From Alphaproteobacteria bacterium (lineage in GTDB: Bacteria > Pseudomonadota > Alphaproteobacteria > JAJFFI01): a stretch of DNA of 7,755 nucleotides. Every line of letters begins with the position of its first letter. Positions within the stretch are counted from its first letter, which is position 1. Below are positions 1 to 4,978 of this stretch, piece after piece. The stretch spans positions 1 to 7,755 of the forward strand of contig JAJFFI010000313.1 in NCBI GenBank assembly GCA_021776755.1, in the 5' to 3' direction. Under the pieces are notes generated by a model. That model saw nothing but the letters and a program-made list of their open reading frames with translations. It did not search any database and was not told the DNA's origin. The translations under genes were made by a program, and so were the position numbers.

Positions 1-893
1 GTCAGCTTGCCAACCTTGATCAGCGGATAATCCTCATGCGGCCAGACTTTCGTCAGGTCGAACGGGTTCAGGCGGTAGGTTCTGGCCTTCTCGAACGGCA
101 TGATCTGCATCGAGAGCGACCAGCTCGGGAAATCGCCGTCCTTGATCGCGTTGAACAAATCGCGGCGGTGATAATCGGCATCTTCGCCGGCCATCTTGTC
201 GGCCTCCGCCTGGGTCAGGAAGTCATTACCCTGATCGGTCTGGAAATGATATTTCACCCAGAATTTCTCGCCGTCGGCATTCACCCACATATAGGTGTGG
301 CTGGAAAAGCCATCCATGTTCCGCCAGGTCTTGGGAATGCCGCGATCCCCCATCAGCCAGGTGACCTGGTGCGCGGATTCCGGCGACAGCGTCCAGAAAT
401 CCCACTGCATGTCATGGTCCCGCAGGCCGTTGTCGGCGCGGCGTTTTTGCGATCGGATGAAATGCTGGAATTTCATCGGATCACGCAGGAAAAAGACCGG
501 CGTATTGTTGCCAACCATGTCGTAATTACCCTCGCTGGTATAAAATTTCAGCGAGAAACCGCGCGGGTCGCGCCAAGTGTCGGGGCTGCCGCGCTCGCCG
601 GCAACGGTTGAGAAACGGATCAGCGTATCGGTCTTGGCGCCAGGCTGAAAAACCGCCGCTTTGGTGTATTTGCCGACATCTTCTGTAACTTCGAAATAAC
701 CAAACGCGCCGCTGCCCTTGGCGTGAGGCTGGCGCTCGGGAATCCGTTCGCGATTGAAATTCGCCATCTGCTCGATCAGATAATGATCGTGCAGCACAAT
801 CGGACCATCGCGGCCGACCGTGAGGGAATGTTCGTCGCTGGATACGGCTATTCCAGCATCGGTCGTCGTAGGTTTGGTTTTCTTGTCGGTCAT
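1..893 (-). CDS. katA: Monofunctional haem catalase, N-terminal 297 codons (3' end outside window)
   Basis: Catalase, 2 H2O2 -> 2 H2O + O2, haem-dependent, a cytoplasmic or periplasmic peroxide defence enzyme. The reverse-strand frame reads [10 protein letters not shown] at the start and carries the family landmarks: the active-site block [20 protein letters not shown] with catalytic His57, [20 protein letters not shown] (residues 94-113), and [15 protein letters not shown] with the distal Asn129. The last visible residues are PLIKVGKL. The proximal haem-ligand Tyr and any C-terminal domain lie beyond the left edge, so completeness and clade cannot be settled; the compact N-terminus suggests a small-subunit catalase of about 480-500 residues. 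The ATG at 893-891 is supported by a GGGAAG ribosome site nine bases upstream. No frameshift or stop appears in the visible part. The gene has its own AT-rich upstream region, so it is probably transcribed alone. The family call is near certain; the symbol katA is conventional. Confidence 0.95.
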   Translation of the reverse strand, partial: MTDKKTKPTTTDAGIAVSSDEHSLTVGRDGPIVLHDHYLIEQMANFNRERIPERQPHAKGSGAFGYFEVTEDVGKYTKAAVFQPGAKTDTLIRFSTVAGERGSPDTWRDPRGFSLKFYTSEGNYDMVGNNTPVFFLRDPMKFQHFIRSQKRRADNGLRDHDMQWDFWTLSPESAHQVTWLMGDRGIPKTWRNMDGFSSHTYMWVNADGEKFWVKYHFQTDQGNDFLTQAEADKMAGEDADYHRRDLFNAIKDGDFPSWSLSMQIMPFEKARTYRLNPFDLTKVWPHEDYPLIKVGKL

Positions 894-923
894 GTTCAGT
901 ATCTTCCCGAAATTCGAAAAAGG

Positions 924-940
924 ATTGGAATGATTCTATA
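924..940. promoter_or_regulatory. Irr/ICE-like palindromic site upstream of catalase
   Basis: The 17 bases ATTGGAATGATTCTATA contain the perfect 9-bp palindrome GAATGATTC. They match 14 of 17 positions of the iron control element as I remember it (TTTAGAATGATTCTAAA), which is bound by the haem-responsive Fur-family regulator Irr in Alphaproteobacteria. The site ends 31 bases before the catalase ATG, a position suited to an operator. Control of a haem enzyme by a haem-status regulator would make sense, but the consensus is from memory and binding is inferred. Confidence 0.4.
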
Positions 941-1011
941 TTTGCTTTTTATTTCTGGCCATAACGTACTTTAATTGACATTCGGCCTAACCGATTATTG
1001 TCATGAGCAAA

Positions 1012-1046
1012 ATCGCTCTTATCGACATAATCTGTATCGTTTTATC
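1012..1046. promoter_or_regulatory. Direct-repeat candidate activator site upstream of catalase
   Basis: Read on the minus (catalase) strand, GATAAAACGAT (1046-1036) and GATAAGAGCGAT (1023-1012) form two near-identical direct repeats starting about 24 bases apart, in AT-rich DNA 119-153 bases upstream of the catalase start. This position suits an activator such as OxyR, a LysR-type protein that binds extended, repeated half-sites upstream of catalase genes. The exact OxyR tetranucleotide spacing is not met, so the regulator is not identified. The rest of 941-1167 shows no gene that I can support. Confidence 0.25.
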
Positions 1047-1167
1047 AGCGAAATGAGTGGTTGCCGCTCAATGAGCACCTCCGCTCCAGGCCGCCCGGCG
1101 CAATCGAGTGGGAGTAGGGGAAACACGCCCGGCAGTCCGGCCAGGCCCTTCATTTCAGAGATTTCAC

Positions 1168-1443
1168 CTAGTGCAGCGTTCCCGCGCCCAGAAACGGCCA
1201 GGCCGGCCGCGTTGCAATGTCCTTCGAGCCGCAGTCCGAGCAGATCAGCCGCGGGCCGACCTCCGGCACCGGGAAATCCGGCGTCATCTCGACTAGCAGC
1301 TCGGACGTGGTGAGTGTGGCGGTGTGCCGGCACCGGTTGCACCAGCAGAACACGCCCACGCCCATCACCTTGAGCTCGCCGAGCGTGATCGCCGTCTGCT
1401 TTTCCTCTTCCCGCAGAATTCCAACCTGCTTCATGCCGCCCAT
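1168..1443 (-). CDS. Small zinc-ribbon-like protein, function unknown
   Basis: A 91-residue protein whose function I do not know. Two CxxC knuckles, Cys35-x2-Cys38 (in FCWCNRCRH) and Cys68-x2-Cys71 (in LICSDCGSKD), 30 residues apart, make a four-cysteine zinc-ribbon arrangement; Cys33 is an additional cysteine. A stretch before the first knuckle (TLGELKVMGV) and a terminal RPAWP-like block resemble small conserved alphaproteobacterial hypothetical proteins in which 'LGELR.MGV' precedes a Cys ribbon and the protein ends in RP.W or RPDF. The first ATG (1443-1441) is preferred over Met4 because GGGAG lies seven bases upstream of it. There is no signal peptide or membrane helix, so it is probably cytoplasmic. 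It is followed by 274 bases before the catalase start on the same strand, so co-transcription with the catalase is unlikely but not excluded. A longer overlapping minus-strand frame (1019-1486) lacks the cysteine pattern and is a shadow. Confidence 0.8.
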   Translation of the reverse strand: MGGMKQVGILREEEKQTAITLGELKVMGVGVFCWCNRCRHTATLTTSELLVEMTPDFPVPEVGPRLICSDCGSKDIATRPAWPFLGAGTLH

Positions 1444-1570
1444 CTGCGCGCTCCCGGTCTTTCGTTCGTCCCCGCAAGGGGAACATTATTAGAACACAAG
1501 AGCGGAAACATGACTCTCCGGACCGCCAACGTCAACTGAAATCGGCATCGCATCCCACGTGCCGTACACA

Positions 1571-1613
1571 CCGCCGTCCTCATCCTGAGCCTGTCGAAAG
1601 ACGAGGACGGCGG
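1571..1613. repeat. REP-like dispersed hairpin (11-bp perfect stem)
   Basis: CCGCCGTCCTC (1571-1581) pairs perfectly with GAGGACGGCGG (1603-1613) around a 21-base loop containing CCTGAGCCTGTCGAAAG. The loop text closely resembles a short palindromic sequence that I remember as scattered through intergenic regions of many alphaproteobacterial genomes (CCTTCGACAGGCTCAGGATGAGG type). It has no T-tract, so it is not a clear terminator. It lies between the zinc-ribbon gene and the small membrane ORF. Apart from this element and a small CCCC/GGGG hairpin (1471-1482) in the zinc-ribbon gene's leader, 1444-1646 shows nothing. Confidence 0.7.
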
Positions 1614-1646
1614 CATCGCTCAAACGGGGGGCGGGAACTCTGGCCA

Positions 1647-1790
1647 ATGATCTACCGGCCTTGGGCGCGATCAAGCCAGGTCGACATTTTCATGCTCGTA
1701 TTTACGAGGCCGGTGATCTTCGGCGGCACGTTCGTGCTGTGCCTGGCTTTTGCCGCCTGGCTCGCCTGGCCGCGGCATTCGCGCGCGTAG
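1647..1790 (+). CDS. Putative 47-residue single-pass membrane protein
   Basis: A short open frame beginning MIYRPWARSS and ending AWPRHSRA then TAG. Residues 12-41 are strongly hydrophobic (IFMLVFTRPVIFGGTFVLCL, then AFAAWLAW), and arginine-rich ends flank the segment at 4-8 and 43-46, which is the look of one transmembrane helix. GC3 is high and matches the neighbouring real genes, unlike the flanking AT-rich DNA. The ATG at 1647 is the only in-frame start nearby; the ribosome site is weak (GGGA about twelve bases upstream). No family is recognised. It stands alone between a palindromic repeat upstream and the AAATGNTRAC repeats downstream, giving no functional context. Minus-strand frames over the same bases are Arg/Pro/Gln-rich shadows. 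A chance ORF remains possible. Confidence 0.45.
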   Translation: MIYRPWARSSQVDIFMLVFTRPVIFGGTFVLCLAFAAWLAWPRHSRA

Positions 1791-1890
1791 ATTCTCATAT
1801 TGTTCTTGCGTTGCCGGGCATATTGGGCACACTGGAGGGTTTCGCCACAGGCCGCACGGGGCGGTCCCGGGCGGCAATCAGGAACCCGTG

Positions 1891-2043
1891 AAATGATGAC
1901 AAATGATGACAAAACCCTGCAGAATCGCGCGGCCATTAAATGCTGCGCGTTCAATTTGAAAAACTATTTGGTGTCAATGGATTATACACTCGTCACAGCC
2001 CAGCAACGGCTGGAAAAATGATAACAAATGCTAACATTTTCCA
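1891..2043. repeat. Two tandem pairs of the 10-mer AAATGNTRAC in an AT-rich island
   Basis: AAATGATGAC is present twice, back to back, at 1891-1910. A second head-to-tail pair, AAATGATAAC then AAATGCTAAC, lies at 2016-2035, starting exactly 125 bases later. A weaker copy (AAATGCTGCG) is at 1938-1947. The second pair is enclosed by an imperfect inverted repeat, TGGAAAAATG (2011-2020) and CATTTTCCA (2035-2043). By my count 1891-2040 is about 40% GC, against well over 60% in the genes. The pattern suggests a binding array for a sequence-specific protein or a regulatory region; the factor is unknown. In 1791-2095 I see no other supported feature. A 42-codon frame (1893-2021) exists but is weak. 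Confidence 0.6.
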
Positions 2044-2095
2044 CGGAATCAATCCGGGGCTGGCGGTGAGGCAGACGTGGCGGACCGGCGCGCCC

Positions 2096-2434
2096 TCAGG
2101 CCCGCGACACCAGCCGCATCTTGCGGTCGATCACGGCGAGTGCGTCGGGGAGCGACTCGCTGCGGCGCAGGCACTCGCGCCCGCTGGTCACGACAAACAC
2201 CCGCTTGCCGTTCTTCTGCAACACTTTGGATATCGAGTAGAGGGGATGCTCGGCGGCGTGGCGGAACACGGCGAAGATCGAACGGCCGCTGCCGTGATCG
2301 ATGGCGTAGTCGCGCCATTCACCTGTCATGACCCGGCGGCTGTACATCGACAGCAGCTGGTTGAGTTCGGCCCGTGTGAAAAATACCCGCGCGCTTTTTC
2401 TGTCACGCGCGGGCAGCCGTATGACATCAGCCAT
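2096..2434 (-). CDS. DUF2794 family protein
   Basis: A 112-residue alphaproteobacterial protein of unknown function. The domain fills most of the chain: VFFTRAELNQLLSMYSRRV (17-35), the signature GEWRDYAID (38-46), FAVFRHAAEHPLYSISK (54-70), and a closing strand-rich part with FVVTSGRECLRR and LAVIDRKMRLV. These match the family's F..REL...L..YGR.V..GEWRDYAID and F.VFRR..E.PLY.I.K patterns as I know them. There is no signal peptide, helix or catalytic motif. The ATG at 2434-2432 (MADVIRLPARD) was chosen because GAGAGGAG lies about twelve bases upstream and the domain follows at once. The frame stays open a further 85 codons upstream (to 2689), but that stretch is Gly/Pro/Ala/Arg-rich, contains a repeat (PVEGPVEG) and reads like non-coding GC-rich DNA; Met codons at 2563 and 2689 are therefore disfavoured, not excluded. 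It is divergent from the bamB operon. Confidence 0.85.
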   Translation of the reverse strand: MADVIRLPARDRKSARVFFTRAELNQLLSMYSRRVMTGEWRDYAIDHGSGRSIFAVFRHAAEHPLYSISKVLQKNGKRVFVVTSGRECLRRSESLPDALAVIDRKMRLVSRA

Positions 2435-2465
2435 CGCTTTCCCGTACTCCTCTCGTTTCGTCCAT

Positions 2466-2489
2466 CCCTCCACCGGCCCCTCCACCGGC
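2466..2489. repeat. 12-bp perfect tandem repeat upstream of DUF2794 gene
   Basis: CCCTCCACCGGC occurs twice with no spacer. It lies 32-55 bases upstream of the chosen DUF2794 start. Because 12 is a multiple of three, it would encode PVEGPVEG in the open minus-strand extension, so copy number could change without breaking that frame. It may be simple slippage in GC-rich DNA. Confidence 0.7.
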
Positions 2490-2598
2490 GTCTTGCGGCG
2501 GGCACTGGGTCCGGCGCCTGGCCCGACGTCGTGGCCGGTTGCGGCCTGCCGGTTCCCGGTCATGCTGGCCGGTACGTTGCGGACAGTCTTCCGCATTT

Positions 2599-2624
2599 GG
2601 CTCCGGCTGTCCAGTGCCGGAGCC
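2599..2624. other. Perfect 9-bp inverted repeat in divergent intergenic region
   Basis: GGCTCCGGC (2599-2607) and GCCGGAGCC (2616-2624) are perfectly complementary around the 8-base loop TGTCCAGT. No T-tract follows on either strand, so it is not a standard terminator. A competing pairing GGACAG (2581-2586) with CTGTCC (2607-2612) is possible. It lies midway between the DUF2794 gene and the bamB-operon promoter. Outside this, the 12-bp tandem repeat and the promoter, 2435-2792 shows no supported feature. Confidence 0.55.
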
Positions 2625-2707
2625 GGCCGCCGGACCGGGTAGCGGCCACCACCTGCCGGCCCGCCCGCCGCCCGCGAAACGGCCATCAAATGGCCACGAA
2701 AGGGCGT

Positions 2708-2736
2708 TTGATTTTGCCGATTCGACCCACTATTGT
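2708..2736 (+). promoter_or_regulatory. Sigma-70-type promoter for the YfgM-like/bamB/der operon
   Basis: TTGATT (2708-2713) and TATTGT (2731-2736) are separated by 17 bases, each hexamer matching four of six consensus positions (TTGACA, TATAAT). Transcription would begin near 2743, leaving a leader of about 50 bases before the TTG start at 2793. It is the only well-spaced pair seen in this gap and sits in its less GC-rich right part, pointing into the operon. Confidence 0.55.
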
Positions 2737-2792
2737 GCGCCCTGCTTTACAGGCGGGGGTGGCACCTGCGTACCGGGCGGGAGGCCTGATCC

Positions 2793-3437
2793 TTGGCTGA
2801 CATCTTTGAAGAAGTCGATGAAGAGGTAAAACGCGACAAGCAGCTCGCGCTCTGGCAGCGCTATGGCAAGCTCGCCGTGGCCGGCATGGTGCTTGTTGTC
2901 GGGATTACGGCCGGCATCGTCGGCTGGCGTGAATACCAGCAGGTCAAGAGCCTCGAGGACTCGGCGAAATTCGAGGCCGCGGCCAGCCAGGCCGCAAAGG
3001 ACGACGGCAAGACGGCGGCCGCCGCCTTCGAGGCGCTCGCGAAAAACTCCGGGACCGGCTACGAGACGCTCGCGCGCCTTCGGGCCGCCGCGATCGAGCT
3101 GAACGCCGGGCGCACTGCCGAAGCCGCGGCATTTTACGATCAGGTGGCCAAAGACGGCAACGCCGAGCCGGGCCTCCGCGATCTGGCGACCGTGTTGTAT
3201 GTCACGGCATCGCTCGAGACCGGCAAGCCGGACGACCTCCAGGCCCGCCTGCAGCCGCTGCTCGCCAAGGACCAGGCGTGGCGCCATTCGGCCCGTGAAC
3301 TCTCGGCCTTGATCCTGCTGCGGGCCGGCGACACGGCCGGTGCCCGCAAGATGCTTGATCTTATCAAGGACGACCGCGGCGCCCCGCCGTCTATCCGCCG
3401 CCGCGCGACCGAGCTGCTGGCGGTGACCGAAGGCTGA
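2793..3437 (+). CDS. YfgM-like membrane-anchored tetratricopeptide (TPR_21) protein
   Basis: Inner-membrane protein of the YfgM/TPR_21 type, 214 residues. In E. coli YfgM associates with the SecYEG translocon and passes exported proteins to periplasmic chaperones; that role is inferred here. The N-terminus MADIFEEVDEEVKRDKQ is the charged cytoplasmic tail typical of alphaproteobacterial members. One membrane helix spans about 25-45 (GKLAVAGMVLVVGITAGIVG), followed by an Ala-rich, all-helical periplasmic region with TPR-like pairs (for example residues 70-135, and LILLRAGDTAGARKMLDLI near 180-195). The start is TTG at 2793, backed by GGGAGG eight bases upstream; no ATG in this frame gives the conserved N-terminus. 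It is first gene after the promoter and 115 bases ahead of bamB, the usual order in this class and also the yfgM-bamB-der order of enterics. Confidence 0.88.
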   Translation: MADIFEEVDEEVKRDKQLALWQRYGKLAVAGMVLVVGITAGIVGWREYQQVKSLEDSAKFEAAASQAAKDDGKTAAAAFEALAKNSGTGYETLARLRAAAIELNAGRTAEAAAFYDQVAKDGNAEPGLRDLATVLYVTASLETGKPDDLQARLQPLLAKDQAWRHSARELSALILLRAGDTAGARKMLDLIKDDRGAPPSIRRRATELLAVTEG

Positions 3438-3462
3438 TGTCCCGCGCGGCATCTGCGGGGAC

Positions 3463-3481
3463 CCGGATATTTCCGATCCGG
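3463..3481. other. Small hairpin between the YfgM-like gene and bamB
   Basis: CCGGAT (3463-3468) pairs with ATCCGG (3476-3481) around a 7-base loop; an imperfect GTCCCGC/GCGGGGAC pairing lies just before it (3439-3461). No T-tract follows on the plus strand, so full termination is unlikely. It could stabilise the upstream message or adjust expression of bamB. This 115-base gap is the longest inside the operon. Confidence 0.35.
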
Positions 3482-3552
3482 AAAACTTTCAGACATCGAA
3501 AAATTATTCAGAAATTGACATGGGCCGACCGACCGCCCGCAACGAGGACACC

Positions 3553-4941
3553 ATGAACCGCCCAGCACTCCACGCCATCACCCGTTCGCCAGCATCCAGG
3601 ACCGCGCGGCTCGGGACGAGCCTGTCGGTGGTGGCCGTGGCGGCCTTCCTGCTCGCGGCCTGCAACACGGTGAGCGACCTCAATCCGTTTTCCGGCCCCG
3701 ACAAGGTGCCGCTGAAGGGGGAGCGGATTCCGGTGATGATCGGCAGCAAGAAGGTCGAGGCCGACCCCAAGATCGCCGACCTCGACGTCTCGCTGCCGAC
3801 TTCGGTCGCCAACACCGACTGGCCGCAGCCGGGCGGCAACGCGCGCCACGCGATGGAGCATCTGTCGCTTGCGGATGGCCCGAAACAGGCGTTTTCAATC
3901 AGCATTGGCTCCGGTTCAAGCGATGAAAGGCGGCTTCTCGCATCGCCAATCGTAGCCGGCGGCGTGATCTACACGATGGATGCCGAGGCCACCGTGCGGG
4001 CCAGCAACGCCACCTCGGGCGCGCAGATCTGGAGCGTCGACATCAGCCCCGAAACCGAGGAAGAGGGCGATCTCGGCGGCGGGATCGCCTACGACGACGG
4101 GCGGATCTTCGTCACGACCGGTTTTGCCCAGGTGGTGGCACTGGACGCGGCGACGGGCAAGGAAATCTGGCGCGAGAAGGTAAGCGCGCCGATGCGTGCC
4201 GGCCCGACGGTCGCCGACGGCACGGTCTTCGCAATCACGGTGGACAACCGGATGTTCGCGATGTCGGCCGAAGACGGGCAGAAGCTCTGGCAGCACGCCG
4301 GCATCGCCGAAGTGGCGGGCATTCTCGGCGGCGCGAGCCCGGCGGTCGACAACAAGGTGATCCTGGTGCCGCATTCCTCGGGCGAAATCTTCGCGCTCCG
4401 CACGGCCAACGGCCGCATGTTGTGGTCGGAGTCGCTCGCGGTCTCCCGGCGCGTCGGCGCGGTGGCCCAGCTTGCCGACATCCGCGCGAACCCGGTGATC
4501 GACGGGGGCACGGCCTTCGTGATCGGGCACAGCGGGCGCATGACCGCAATCGCCATCCGCACCGGCGGGCGCATCTGGGTCGTCCAGATCGGCGGCATCC
4601 AGACGCCCTGGGTCGCCGGGCGCTGGGTCTTCGCGGTCACCACCGACGGCATCGTCGTCGCGGTTGCGCGCGACTCCGGCCGGGTGCGCTGGACCACGCA
4701 GCTGCAGAAATTCGAGGACGAGGAAGACAAGGAAGACCCGATTGTCTGGGCGGGCCCGGTGCTGGCCGGCGACCGGCTGATCGTCGCGGGCTCCCACGGG
4801 GTCGCGGTGTCGGTCTCGCCCTATTCGGGCGAAATCCTCGGCAAGATCGATCTGCCGGATGACGTGTTCGTGGCGCCGATCGTTGCCAACAACACGGTCT
4901 ATTTCCTCACCGAGGACGGCCAGCTGGTCGGCTATCGCTGA
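3553..4941 (+). CDS. bamB: Outer-membrane protein assembly factor BamB (lipoprotein, beta-propeller)
   Basis: BamB, the beta-propeller lipoprotein of the BAM complex, binds BamA and helps insert beta-barrel proteins into the outer membrane. The 462-residue frame starts with a basic region, then a hydrophobic stretch VVAVAAFLLAAC, giving a lipobox LAAC with lipidated Cys37. The next residue is Asn, not the Asp retention signal, consistent with outer-membrane sorting. Eight PQQ-like blades follow, each with a strand pattern ending in a G..W-type turn: VIYTMDAEATVRASNATSGA, IFVTTGFAQVVALDAATGKE, VFAITVDNRMFAMSAEDGQK, VILVPHSSGEIFALRTANGR, AFVIGHSGRMTAIAIRTGGR, VFAVTTDGIVVAVARDSGRV, LIVAGSHGVAVSVSPYSGEI and the final VYFLTEDGQLVGYR. 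An acidic loop (KFEDEEDKEDP) lies before blade seven. The ATG at 3553 is preferred to an in-frame ATG at 3520 because GAGG sits five bases upstream and no ribosome site precedes 3520. Length is longer than E. coli BamB (about 390), as is common in this class. Confidence 0.93.
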   Translation: MNRPALHAITRSPASRTARLGTSLSVVAVAAFLLAACNTVSDLNPFSGPDKVPLKGERIPVMIGSKKVEADPKIADLDVSLPTSVANTDWPQPGGNARHAMEHLSLADGPKQAFSISIGSGSSDERRLLASPIVAGGVIYTMDAEATVRASNATSGAQIWSVDISPETEEEGDLGGGIAYDDGRIFVTTGFAQVVALDAATGKEIWREKVSAPMRAGPTVADGTVFAITVDNRMFAMSAEDGQKLWQHAGIAEVAGILGGASPAVDNKVILVPHSSGEIFALRTANGRMLWSESLAVSRRVGAVAQLADIRANPVIDGGTAFVIGHSGRMTAIAIRTGGRIWVVQIGGIQTPWVAGRWVFAVTTDGIVVAVARDSGRVRWTTQLQKFEDEEDKEDPIVWAGPVLAGDRLIVAGSHGVAVSVSPYSGEILGKIDLPDDVFVAPIVANNTVYFLTEDGQLVGYR

Positions 4942-4978
4942 GCGCCCGCCGCGGCGGACAGCTTCTGGAAACCATCCC

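Noticed and set aside
1019..1486. 155-codon minus-strand frame overlapping the zinc-ribbon gene
   Set aside because: It shows no family pattern, has Arg/Gly-rich composition, and overlaps the better-supported cysteine-ribbon frame on the same strand.
2563..2689. Upstream Met codons as the DUF2794 start
   Set aside because: The intervening residues are low-complexity Gly/Pro/Ala/Arg, and the best ribosome site serves the ATG at 2434; kept only as a finding.
3463..3481. Hairpin after the YfgM-like gene as a full terminator
   Set aside because: The stem is only six pairs and no T-tract follows; the operon order argues for read-through.
3515..3520. TTGACA as a -35 box for a bamB promoter
   Set aside because: A -10 at proper spacing would fall in GC-rich bases just before the bamB start and would leave almost no leader.
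3520..3552. Earlier in-frame ATG for bamB (adds MGRPTARNEDT)
   Set aside because: No ribosome site precedes 3520, while GAGG sits five bases before the ATG at 3553, and the later start gives a normal lipoprotein signal.
4859..4978. Forty-codon upstream extension of der
   Set aside because: It lies largely within the bamB 3' end and encodes no Der sequence; the family begins at MSFTVAILGRPN.
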